Shown: positions 47,901 through 57,988 of the stretch, in pieces
How positions within the stretch are numbered: position 1 is the stretch's first letter
Layout: each line of letters starts with the position of its first letter
DNA from: Chrysaora quinquecirrha
Lineage: Eukaryota > Cnidaria > Scyphozoa > Semaeostomeae > Pelagiidae
Direction: 5' to 3'
NCBI GenBank assembly: GCA_014526335.1
Contig: JACTAT010000044.1
Coordinates: 610,539-674,538 of the forward strand
DNA length: 64,000 nt
Notes under the pieces: model-generated
Told to the model about the DNA's origin: nothing
The model's database searches: none
What the model saw: the letters and a program-made list of their open reading frames with translations, nothing else
Program-made: the position numbers and the translations under genes

Positions 47901-50824
47901 TTAAAACCACCTGAAACCAGCTGAAACCAGCTGAAACCAGCTGAAACCAGCAGCGAAACCAGCTGAAACCAGCCGAAACTAGCCGTTCTCACCTAAGAAC
48001 AATGAAAGTTGCTAACAGGATTTGAAAACTCTTTTGGGAATGTGCACTAATGTCTCATTAACAAAGAAGTGTAGATGAACAGAATTTTCTTTCTCGGGAG
48101 ATATTACAGTTGAAACGTGAACAAATTGCAAGACAGACACTGCTGAAGCTGTTACAGCGCATTATGAGCGTAGCGAATTGAATTCAATATCCGTCGTGGA
48201 TAAAGCGCTGCTTTAGCTCTTCAAAATCTATGACGGATTCAGTAAGCCAATTGATTTCAGGGCACATTAAGTGAAGGAAGATAATTTTCTCGGACCAGCG
48301 CGCAAAGAGGCAGCTCGGTCTCAGTTGTCTAAAACTCGGGCTGATTGAAAGGGTTATTCTTCTTCTGACACAAATGTTTAGTACACTTTCCTTAAACCGG
48401 AGAGGTAGTTCACTCTTCAAAAAAGCATACGAGTTTTCCTTAAAAAGCACATGACTTCCGTGAAAACAAAATGATTTCCGTGAAAACAATAGGATTTCTG
48501 GGTCAAAATCCGACTCAAAGATGAGGCCGTTATGTAAACAATTTATGACTTAACCAACGTTCTGACGAAAACGAAGTTTTGCAGCAACTGGCAAAAAGCG
48601 AGGGGCAAATAATTTCCTCAGAAGTGGACGAGATTTTTGGGATTTTCACAAAAAACAATGAATTTCCGGAAAATTATTAAAGGATTTTCCAAATAACAAA
48701 AGGATTTTTCAAAACGTGGACGAGATTTTTTGGAGTGATTTACTCCTCGGCAAAAAGTGTGTCTTGATCCTTTCTATCAGGAGACAAAGACAAAGTCCGC
48801 GTTGATACGTTTCTTTCATTTACTAGCAAAACGTCTCTTCAATAGAACACGTTCCATTCCATTAATAACTTTGTCGATATCTCTCAAGATATCTCAGAGG
48901 AACGTGATTTGTTTATGCGTGCTAAGTGCGCGTTTTAGGCCTGTGGAAACCACCTAGCAAATAGGTCAGCCCACTCCAGCTGAATAATCTGAAGCATGTA
49001 GCTAGATATCCAAACTTACTTGATTTTATCAAATCTCAAACTTCAGAATGGCTAGGCATCCTGCTGCAGGTTTATATATACAATATTATCTTGTATTATT
49101 TCAGATCTGTCCAAATAACTAGTGGCACAAATGTGTTTTTATGCCCATTCATTAATGTTGTCAAAATTTGACTTGAACTGACATACAATCTTATCAATTG
49201 ACAGTTAACAAGGATAAGAAGGAAGAACAAGAGTGGGAAACGTTGCGTAGTGCAGTCCAAGAAAAGCTGAATAAAGCCTACAAAGGTATTGTACATTAAA
49301 GAGATCACTTTATACTTGAGGAGAAGCAGGATTTGGAAAATCAATCAAGATAATTTGTGAGAATGAAAATGACCTGAGTTAGGACTCGAACGCACAACCT
49401 CTAGATTCGTACTCTAGGGTGCTACCACTGCGCCATCGGGGCTTAGGTGAGTGGTGGTGCAATTTATGTGAATGAGATAGCCTGGGTTTCTTGGAGCCCC
49501 TGTGGTGCAGTGGTAGCACACTAGAGTACAAATCTAGAGGTCGTGGATTTCAATCCTACTCGGGTCATTTTCATTCTCACAAATTATCTCAATAGATCAC
49601 TTTATGTTAGATTTCAACAGCATATTTTTGCATTGGAAAAAGAGTCCACCTCTTATTACTTAATATATCAGATCATTCTGTAGTTCAAAAAGGTTAATCT
49701 TATCTGCAGATAGCAATGTTGGAGGAAAGCATGTTGAATGGAGCAAAGTGAGGAAAGGTTTAATCTCAGCTTCTGGCTTTCCTGCTGGACTAAAGGCTGC
49801 TCCTGCATCCTCATTTGGAAAGGAAAACCTGCTGCGCATACTGAGTGACGAAGTCATAATTTCTTTTGCAGGTAAGATTTTGCAATTCATTGTTGTTACA
49901 ATTCATGTTGGCAAATTCTGTTGTGAGGGACGTAAACTTTGGACTCTTAAAAGTGGTTGATAATGCAAATTCTTGTAGTGATGTCAAGTTTAATAAGCCA
50001 TTCAAGAAGTATAAGTAAGCTAAATGTGTGGAATGAAAAAAAATTTAAGGAATTCCATATCGGGCTCCTACCTAAAATGGTTGCTAAAGTGCTGTGACGG
50101 ACGTACAAAGAAAATGAGAAGAAACTGATCTAACTCTGTTATAACTGCAACCTGACAAAGGTTTGTTGCCTAGCAGCTCTGGACCTAGTTTGGCAACTGA
50201 CTGATAAAGATAAAAAGTGACAGCCCTCCTCCAGGAATCTATATGGATCTGACTATTCTCACATCAATCTGAACATTTTTTGAAACCTTTCCTTTTAAAA
50301 TGGATAGTCACCTCCAAATATTAAATTTGTGACAAATGATGATAGCCAGTAAGCCTAACCTATCAGCAGATAATGTAAAATGATATTTCTATCTTTTATT
50401 CACCTCTTCTCCAAGATCCAACTATGATAAACTGAATTTATTCCTAGTTACTGACAACTCTGCTAGCTCCATCAACCTCAGCGATCCAGCCGACATGGCC
50501 AGGGTTCTCGCAGCATCTGAACCAAATGAGGAACAGATTGAGGAAGAGAGCTCTATCAGCATCAGTGCATCAGCTGGAATGGAACTTGAGAGTGAAGAGA
50601 TTGAGAGGAGCATTCTCAGTTCAGTTGGAGTTGAAGACACAGAAGTTGAAGGAGAAGTTGAAGCCTCAACTTATATTGTTGAGAAACTGTTGAGTTCAAA
50701 ATTAATTCAAAAAAAGAGACATTACCTCGTGAAATGGAGAGGATTTGTGGATCCAACATGGGAGCCACACAACAACATTCCATTTCACATGAGGCGAGAC
50801 TTTAACAAAGAGAAGAAGCAATGA
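44952..50824 (+). CDS. Multi-exon gene of unknown function ending in a chromodomain
   Basis: Exons: 44952-45115, 45331-45460, 46796-46868, 47004-47179, 47498-47645, 49205-49285, 49710-49871, 50448-50824. All junctions are GT-AG and the phases close to 436 codons plus stop. A tentative 42-nt exon (45619-45660) would also keep frame. The start ATG (44952) gives MNMEDQEQERF. The middle has a charged helical part (GLEEAWLAVKLDKQKFEVYA), SHFGSLAGKKFLEQG and KGLISASGFPAGLKAAPASS, none recognised. The last exon has an acidic linker, then a chromodomain: TYIVEKLLSS, HYLVKWRGF, TWEPHNNI. Chromodomains usually bind methylated histone tails. Together with the neighbouring KDZ gene this suggests a transposon accessory or targeting protein, which is inference. 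Confidence 0.7.
46137..46348 (+). other. Orphan candidate exon inside the chromodomain gene
   Basis: It is flanked by AG and GTAAGC and open in one frame (LSTLNVQTLSEDFLQF, KDWIGNYKKKISGKK, then a very basic stretch). It is 212 nt long and its phases (in 2, out 1) do not fit the exons on either side. It may be an alternative exon, need another unseen exon, or carry a one-base error. Confidence 0.4.
47911..47984. repeat. 10-bp tandem repeat (CTGAAACCAG)
   Basis: About seven copies of CTGAAACCAG with minor changes lie in the large intron 47646-49204 of the chromodomain gene. The rest of that intron has no recognised feature. Confidence 0.85.
49314..49593. mobile_element. Foldback tRNA-derived SINE with a 12-bp target duplication
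   Basis: A tRNA-like head is present twice in opposite orientation. On plus at about 49494-49565 it shows TGGTGCAGTGGTAGCACAC (A-box-like), anticodon stem CTAGA/TCTAG with loop GTACAAA, and GGATTTCAATCC (B-box-like). On minus, the complement of about 49375-49440 has the same layout with loop GTACGAA. The outer arms GATAATTTGTGAGAATGAAA and its complement close the palindrome. AGATCACTTTAT occurs at 49302-49313 and 49594-49605 as an exact direct repeat. It lies in an intron of the chromodomain gene. The tRNA fold is imperfect in the acceptor stem, so it is not a working tRNA gene. Confidence 0.75.
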
Positions 50825-51264
50825 GAAATCCCTCAGGTTGAGTTTTAACAGATTTTGTAAGATTTATTTTAGTGTTCTGTTTTAATACCTATATATCTTG
50901 GTGTCCTATTATTCTTCCAAATACTGTTACACTTTAGATAAAGACATGAGATCCACATATTAGAATCCAAAATTTAATTGTCTACTTGGCATCACTTTTG
51001 TGAAAAAACTTTGAAATTATGGTATCTCCTTTTGAGAGTATATAAGTTTTCCACACAGTGATTTTTACAGTCAAGATAGTTCAATGGTGGGGAAATACGG
51101 TCCATTTTACCCTTAGTGTCAGAAATAGCATCGCAAAGAAAACTCAATTTTTAAGATTTGGAGAAAGATAAAAAACAGATCTTCCTGATTCAAAACTGTA
51201 CGACAGCAACAAATTCATAAAATTCAAGAAGTTTGCCATTTGACTTCTTTCTTACTCAAGCTAA
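50825..51264. other. Spacer between the convergent chromodomain and zinc-finger genes
   Basis: A 440-bp AT-rich spacer lies between two stop codons facing each other. No other feature was seen. Confidence 0.55.
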
Positions 51265-54200
51265 CTACTGATCATCTTCATAGAGAAACTCGTGCAAGAA
51301 CAGTGCTTCATGAGACTTATCACAAAACTTGCAGTTAAATTCAAAGATGCCAGGCTTTGTTCTACAAAAGAAAACCTCACAAAGATTGATTGCTCTTTGG
51401 AAATAAAATTCTTCTTCAGCAGAAACCAGCGTCTTCATGATCTGAAACCTTTTCTTTAGGCAAATTTGATCTTTTTCTTTCTCATATATTTGGGTAAAAT
51501 CATTTCCAGCATACATCATCATACTTGGTTCAAATTCAAAGTCAAAGATCCCTTTTTTAGGATATTCAGACTCTGGTATGAACTTCTCCTTTCCAGAAAT
51601 CCAGCGTCTGAGGAAGTCAGACTTTGTATCACAATGGTTGTCCTCAATGAATTTTTCGTCACCATCAAGCCACTTATTGATATACCAATCTGCAATAAAA
51701 AAAGAGCTCTAACTTTGATACCCCTCTTCGCTTTATTTGATTTGTTGATAACAGGCTGTTTGCAATAGCAACAACCATATATTTCATCTACAACGCCAGC
51801 CCAAAGTCTCGGAACACCTGCATGACTTTTACAGTTTCCTACATCTTGCCCCCTCCCCTCCCCCTTTACAATGTTGTTTCTGATAACAAAAGCTAGCCCA
51901 ATAGCATTCAGCTAGTGTTTGGTGTAGTCTCATAAAGTCCCTTTTGTAAACAACATTGTTTTGAGGGGGGAGGGGGTTGAATTGGAAATCAAATGCAAGG
52001 AAAGCTTAAAAAGTAGTTATTTGTCAAGTAAAACAAGGGTGTTCCAACTACTTTTGGCGGGGATTGTAGGTATAAATTGCAGAAAGTTTCTTTTTCGCTT
52101 ACAGCAATGTTTTTTTCATGGCAGATATTTTATGTATATACACAGACTAAGCAAAAACTGTGGGTGCATGGGCAAAACTATGTTACTTTGAGCCCCACTA
52201 TGGGGCTCCCTTGAACAGATCGAGAAGTAAGGCAATCCTTGCTATTTTGCCTTACCTCTTAAAATCTTGGTAACCATTTAAAAAGCTTATTTTGATCAAG
52301 CACCTATAGTCAAAATGAATGGTAATATCGCTGAATGCAGTTTCTGCTCTGTTGTATACATACTGTAACAGTTTCACTAGAAATAATTCATGCCCTATGT
52401 CTTCAGTAATGTCAGTATCTTAACAAATTGCAGGTTTGAAATAATTCTAAATTATCCTCTCAAATTCATAATTTGATAATAAATTATGAATTTGTCTCAT
52501 TGACTCTACATTCAAGTTGATCATTAAGTTACCTTTCCTCTCATCTTGCACAGTTATGTCACCAAAACTTTCTACACTGATGGGACATCTAACAGGCATT
52601 TCTAGAGCAAAAAGAATTAGCATTCAAGGAAGAATTCTAGAAGCTATGGAGTGTAATCCAATAACTTTGAAGCAAGCATGCACTAGTAATCTTAACACTC
52701 GGTGAAAAAGGGCAATATCATGGAATGTATCGGTTATAGCTACAGGAGTTGCAAACTTTGAAATAGCTCTATATAGCCTCAATAACCCTTAAAGCAAAAA
52801 CTATTGAATATAAGATAGTGAAAATTTATAATTCTATAATTTTAGATCTAGAGATAATTATCACCTGGGAATTCTCCATTTATTTCTAGTTTGTCAAGTA
52901 CATCTTTCTCCCCAGGTAGAGTGACAGACAAGTGATCAGCATCATACCTTCCATTGATAAATGTCCCAGTAATTTTAATGTTGGTATAATCGCTAGGAAT
53001 GAAAATTTACCAACATAAAATCTGTGGAAATAGCCTTGAATTAAATGTATAACAGAAGAAATTGGTGCAAGCATATGCAGAGTGCTAAAATCAACAAATG
53101 GAAAACGAGCATAATATACTCTCTGGTCTCTAATAGACGTCCCCCCCACTTATTAAGTTTTAGAAAATTTTCCAGCCAGGACATTTTTATTGCAACCCCC
53201 CCGCTAATTCATTCTGGTAACAAGTTGCAAGCAAAACAAGAGTTACACTACAAAAATCTATGAGATTGAGAATTTTTAGTGAAATCAGTGAAGTTATTGC
53301 ACTATATTTTCAACATCTCACTGTCACCACATTCTGTCTCTCACAGATTTCCCCTTTTTAGGAATTCTCAGATTAAGTTTCCACCCAGGACATTCTCATT
53401 CCAGCCCCCCCGCTTATTAATTTTTTGAGATTTTTCCAACCCCCCTGCTATTCTAACCCCCTGTCTATTAGCGACCAGAGAGTAAGCGAATACCGTTCAC
53501 TGTACACCATATGTCCAAAGTGCATAGGTTGCAATAGAACAACTATGGTGATAGACAGGAGAGCACATTGCTCAAATTCATATGCTTTTGTATATATTTT
53601 GATAAAAACAGAGATCAATTTGTTTTCTCATCATATTTACAAATCAAGATTGTAGCAGAGAGTTTCTTGTTATGTCATTAGACAGGTGATCAGCAACCTA
53701 CCTTCCTTTGATGAATTTCTCAGTACTCTTGGGATATTTGCTAGAATTGAAACATTTTCCACCATAAAATCAGTGCAAATAGTCTTGAATTGTATACATT
53801 TATTTAGAAAATGAAATCTATTTTTCTTTCTGCATATTTACAAACAGGGTTTGTCTGTAATTGCTTACATACTATAATTGCTTACATAACTGCACTACTC
53901 GTTAGTCAAGCAACGTCCTATGAAATAACCACTTTCAGAAAAGAAAAAAATTAGTAGCTACAGTAATCTCAGCACTCAGTCTAACATAGATAATTATACT
54001 AATCAAAGCATCACATACCTTTCATAGTCTTCTCTGCTTAACTTATGCACTGTTTTCAGGTGCCTTGTGAGATCCTTAAACACAGCTTTCTTTTTGTGGC
54101 ATTCGTGAATTCTGCAAAACTCTTCCTTTCTGTACTTCATGTATGGCCTATTATTAGCTGCAAGAATAGTTTCAGCACTTGGTGCAGGAAGCTTCATATG

Positions 54201-54337
54201 GTCTCTCCATCTTATATGAGGATGTTGAATGCGTAGATGCCTATATATATCAAGGAAGTTCTTTCCATACGATTTACATGTTTTGACTCTGCAGGATTGC
54301 TCTCCAGGATTTTTTTGACCAGCTTTCTCAATCTTAT
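51265..54337 (-). CDS. Gene of unknown function with two C2H2-like zinc fingers, four exons, 5' end not found
   Basis: Exons on minus: 54337-54019, 53740-53702, 52992-52865, 51689-51265. All are GT-AG, with phases 2, 2 and 1 closing, giving 302 codons to the stop. The first exon has two fingers of the form C-x4-C-x12-H-x4-H (CRVKTCKSYG...HLRIQH and CRIHECHKKK...HLKTVH). The middle exons read KYPKSTEKFIKGR and TFINGRYDADHLSVTLPGE. The last exon includes WYINKWLDGDEKFIEDN and a third cysteine pair (FNCKFCDKSHE). No known family was recognised. The start codon lies upstream in an unseen exon. The 39-nt exon and the start of the next are similar and look like an exon duplication. A MITE sits in the intron between them. 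Confidence 0.65.
53119..53482. mobile_element. MITE family A, copy 1 (TA flanks)
   Basis: The inverted ends CTCTCTGGTCTCTAATAGAC and the complement of GTCTATTAGCGACCAGAGAG are each flanked by TA (53117-53118 and 53483-53484). Length is 364 bp. The interior has C-rich CCCCCCGCT segments near both ends. This fits a non-autonomous Tc1/mariner- or pogo-type element. It lies in an intron of the zinc-finger gene. Confidence 0.8.
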
Positions 54338-55213
54338 CTGAGTAACACTAAAATGAAGATGTATCTTCTATTTTTTACAAACATTTTGAAGAATTTGACA
54401 TTTGACAAAAGGGAAAATTTCCTGGGAGCAAGGTAGCAACAAGCTAACAAGCTAACAAACATTTCGAAAGGATACGGATACAGAAATCACTGGTAAATTT
54501 AGTTCGATTATGAAGGGTGCACTGCTTTTAAAGGGGCAGCAATGACTGCCTGTCCCTGTCCCGTCGGGCCTCACAGACACAGACGCGGACCCTATTCCAG
54601 GGCTCAAGCTTTTGTAGATATTTTTCTTGAAGTAATATTCGAAAACATTAAGTAAATGCACCGCCGCATATATTAGGTAGTTCAATAAAATGACAGCGTA
54701 CACCCTTTTTTTATAAGAACAATTTTATAAGAACACAGGCCTCAAATTTTGGCATTATCTTAAATAAAGCTAAGAAGAAACTGAAGCTGGCCATTTTCAG
54801 CCCAATATAGGAATTTGAAGAGAGAACAATAGACCACTTTCCATGTTTTCATTTAACGCCTCTTAGTTTCTTTGTTTACTGAACAATTGGCATTGAACTA
54901 ATTGTCAAAAGGTGTAACCTTTTATTGTGGTCCTATTTTGCATTTCAAAAGAATCTGATTTGCCTCTCCAAAAATGTAAACATTGAAAGTGGTCTATAAG
55001 ACTAAGAAATAATTACAAAAAAGGAAATTGGCAGCACACTGATATGTCAGATGGTCAACTGAGTCAAAACACAACTGATAGCAAAGACAGGCTTCACAAT
55101 ATTTATAATAGTAAGTACAATTTAAGAATGTTTCAAGCTGAAAATAGAAGAATATTTAAGTACTGCCAGCTTCAAACTAATTTTACTGGTTCTTAGAAAA
55201 AGAAAAGAATGTA
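54338..55213. other. AT-rich region upstream of the known zinc-finger exons
   Basis: No further exon could be supported. The 5' end of the zinc-finger gene is expected here or beyond. A slightly GC-rich part (54530-54610) is present. Confidence 0.45.
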
Positions 55214-55971
55214 CTCTCTGGTCTCTAATAGACGTCTCCCCGCTTATTAATTTTTAGAAAATTTTCCACCCAGGACATTTTTATTCCAGCCCCCCCCCCC
55301 TCGCTTAATAATTCTTAATTCTGGTAACAAGTTGCAAGCAAAACTTAAGAGTTACACTACAAACATTTATGAGATTGAGAATTTTGAGTGAAATCAAGTG
55401 AAGTTATTGCACTGTATTTTTAACGTCTCACTGTCACTACATTCTGTCTCTCACAGAGGTCTCCTTTTGAGTAATTTTCAGAAAATTTTCCACCCAGGAC
55501 ATTCTTATACCAGCCCCCCGCTTGTTAATTTTTTGAGATTTTTCCAACCCCCCTACTATTCCAACGGTAACAGGTCAACTCGCCACACTGCCAACTCGCC
55601 ACAGTCAAGTCGCCGCACATCTGGTCAACTCCCCTCTTCAAAAGACGACTCGCCACACTTAACTTGACAAGTCGGCTCTATCAGCGTGATGAATGGGGGT
55701 TTGGGGGCAGCGCCCCCAATATCCGTGAATAAATGGCGGAAAAGTGTTCTAGAAAGCTTTTACGAGATTTGCATGGAGAAACACGTACACATTTTTTTTT
55801 TAATTTGAATTTCGAACTGAGGCGAGTTGACCACGAAGGTGTGGCGAGTTGACCAAAACACAGTGGCGACTTGACCTGAAATGTGTGGCGACTTGGTCGT
55901 GTGGCGAGTTGGTAGTGTGGCGAGTTGACTAGAAACCATTCCAACCCCCCTGTCTATTAGAGACCAGAGAG
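55214..55971. mobile_element. MITE family A, copy 2, interrupted by another MITE
   Basis: It has the same terminal repeats and interior as the copy at 53119-53482 and is again flanked by TA (55212-55213 and 55972-55973). It is split by a 372-bp insertion at 55566-55937. Without the insertion its length is close to that of copy 1. Confidence 0.8.
55566..55937. mobile_element. Nested MITE with 8-bp target duplication and repeated AACTCGCCAC motif
   Basis: ATTCCAAC (55558-55565 and 55938-55945) flanks the insert as an exact direct repeat. Inside, AACTCGCCAC and its complement GTGGCGAGTT or GTGGCGACTT occur several times near each end, giving inverted subterminal arrays. An 8-bp duplication fits a hAT-type non-autonomous element. 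A G-rich run with hairpin (GGGGGCAGCGCCCCC) lies near 55700. Confidence 0.75.
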
Positions 55972-55973
55972 TA

Positions 55974-56544
55974 AGACCCCAAAAAAGTAGGCCTTCCTAG
56001 GAATAATATTTCAAAATATGATATTTAGTACCAAAAACAACAGGTTATTAAAAACGAGCTCGTATTCCATGTACTAAGTGAGCTTAATGTACCGAAACGC
56101 TACCTTCATTACCTGCTCTATGCAATCCTAGCATTTTCTAGCCATATCAATTTAGGCCACTGCACTGCTGCACTTCAAACTTCATATAAACCTTTTTAAA
56201 ATACAGCTATAATTACATAGAACCTTGCTTTTACTGGCCTTCCAACACATTAAAATGTTTAAGGGATATGGGTATTGCTAAGTGCTCACTGGGGATAAAC
56301 GAAAATAAATATCATACTCTACCTACCGATGGTGGTCGTCTCGATGAAGTTGCCATTTTTTCTTTGCTTGCAGGCCTACTGGAAAAGCGCGCGAAGATAT
56401 GCCACACCAGTAGACAGTATCACACTAACGAGCGCATAACTCGATCACACATGTTATGTGTTAGTAACATGGAACGCTAATTAGTGTGCAACTCCGTACA
56501 GAGTATGTCACTATCTAATGTACAACTCTATTAGAATCGGGTGA
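55974..56544. other. Spacer up to the third telomere-like array
   Basis: No gene was recognised. It would contain the right end of any large KDZ element, but no sequence inverted with respect to 32246 onward was found. Confidence 0.45.
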
Positions 56545-57885
56545 ACAATAACACTAACCTTTACCCTAATCCTAATCCTGACCCTAACACAAACCCTAAC
56601 CCGAGCCATAACATTAAACCTAAGCCTTACGCTAAGCCTAACTCTAACCCTAATGCTAATCCTAACCCTAACCCTTATTCTAAGACTGTCTCCGACCATA
56701 AAAATAACCCTAACCCTTACTGTAACCCTAGCCCTAACACTAACCCTAACCCTAAACCTAACCCTAGCCCTCACCCTAACCATAACCATAACCATAACCA
56801 TAACCATAACCATAACCCTAACACTAACGCTAACTCTAACCCTGACACTACCCTTTACCCTAGCCCTAACACTAACACTAAACCTAACCCAAACCCTAAC
56901 TCAAACCCTTACCCTACCCCTAACCCTGACCATAACCCTAACCCTAAGCCTAAACCTAACCATAATCCTGACCGTAAACCTCACCCTACCGTTACCCTAC
57001 CCTAACCCTAGCTTTAACCCTAACCAAAACCCTAGCCATATTACTAACCCTAACCTTAGCCCTAACCCTAATCCTAACCTTAACACTAACCTTATCCCTT
57101 GTCCCAACCCAAACCCTAACTCTAACTCTTACCCTAAAACTAACACTAGCTATAACTTTACCCCTAACCCTGAACCTTACCCTAACCCTAACCTTAACCA
57201 TAACCCTAACCCTAACCCTAACCCTAACCCTAACCCTAACCTAAACCCTAACCCTAACCCTAACACTAACCCTAACCCTAACTCTAACCCTAACCCTAAC
57301 CCTAACCCTAACCCTAACCCTAACCCTAACCCTGAAACTAACCCTAAACATAACCCAACCATGACCCTAAACCCAACCATAACCCTAACTATAACCAAAA
57401 CTCTAACCCTAACCTTCAATCTTAACCAAACCCTAACCCTAAACTTAAACCAACCCTAGCCCTAACCCTCACCTTAACCCTAACCCCAACTCTAACCCTA
57501 ACCCTAACCCTAACCCTAACCCTAACCCTAACCCTAACCCTAATCCTAGCCCTAACCCTAACCCTAACCCTGAACAAAACCCTAACGCTAACCCTAACCC
57601 TAACTAACCCTTACCCTAACACTAACTTGAACTTCAACCCTAACCCTAACACTAACTGGAACCTTAACCATAACAATAACCCCAACCCCAACCGTAATCC
57701 TAAGCCTTACCCTAACCCTAACCCTAACCCTTACCCTAACCCTTACCCTAACCCTACACCTAACCCTAACCCTAATTGTAACCCTAAACCTAGCCCTAAC
57801 CCTAACCCTAACCCTAAGCAAAACCCTAACACTAACCCTAACCCTAACCCTAACCCTAACCCTAACACTAACTTGAACTATTCCC
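56545..57885. repeat. Degenerate telomere-like (CCCTAA)n array, block 3
   Basis: It has the same orientation as blocks 1 and 2. The part at about 56840-57120 shares mutated landmarks with the duplicated part of block 2 (ataatcctgaccgtaaacct, ccatattactaaccctaacc, accttatcccttgtc). It is therefore a third copy of the same array segment, about 30 kb away. A short run of CATAAC hexamers (about 56780-56815) stands out. It ends directly at the LINE. Confidence 0.95.
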
Positions 57886-57988
57886 CAAATACAACAACAA
57901 CAATGGGTTTCGCCTGCCTACTAACCAGACAAAGAGAAGATAACCAGCCAGGATTATCAATGCCAGGTATTATTCGTCTGTAAGGATT

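Noticed and set aside
48184..48489. 101-residue minus frame in the large intron of the chromodomain gene
   Set aside because: No motif, no splice context. Length is within chance for this composition.
49494..49565. Functional tRNA gene
   Set aside because: The anticodon stem is perfect but the acceptor stem pairs poorly, the two halves carry different anticodon-position triplets, and the sequence is part of a mobile palindrome.
52517..52705. Plus-strand candidate exon (PKLSTLMGHLTGISRAKRIS)
   Set aside because: It has a reasonable acceptor but no clear donor or partner exon and lies in an intron of the minus-strand finger gene. Support is too weak for a feature.
56268..56480. 70-residue plus frame before the third array
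   Set aside because: No recognisable motif and no splice signals. Probably chance.
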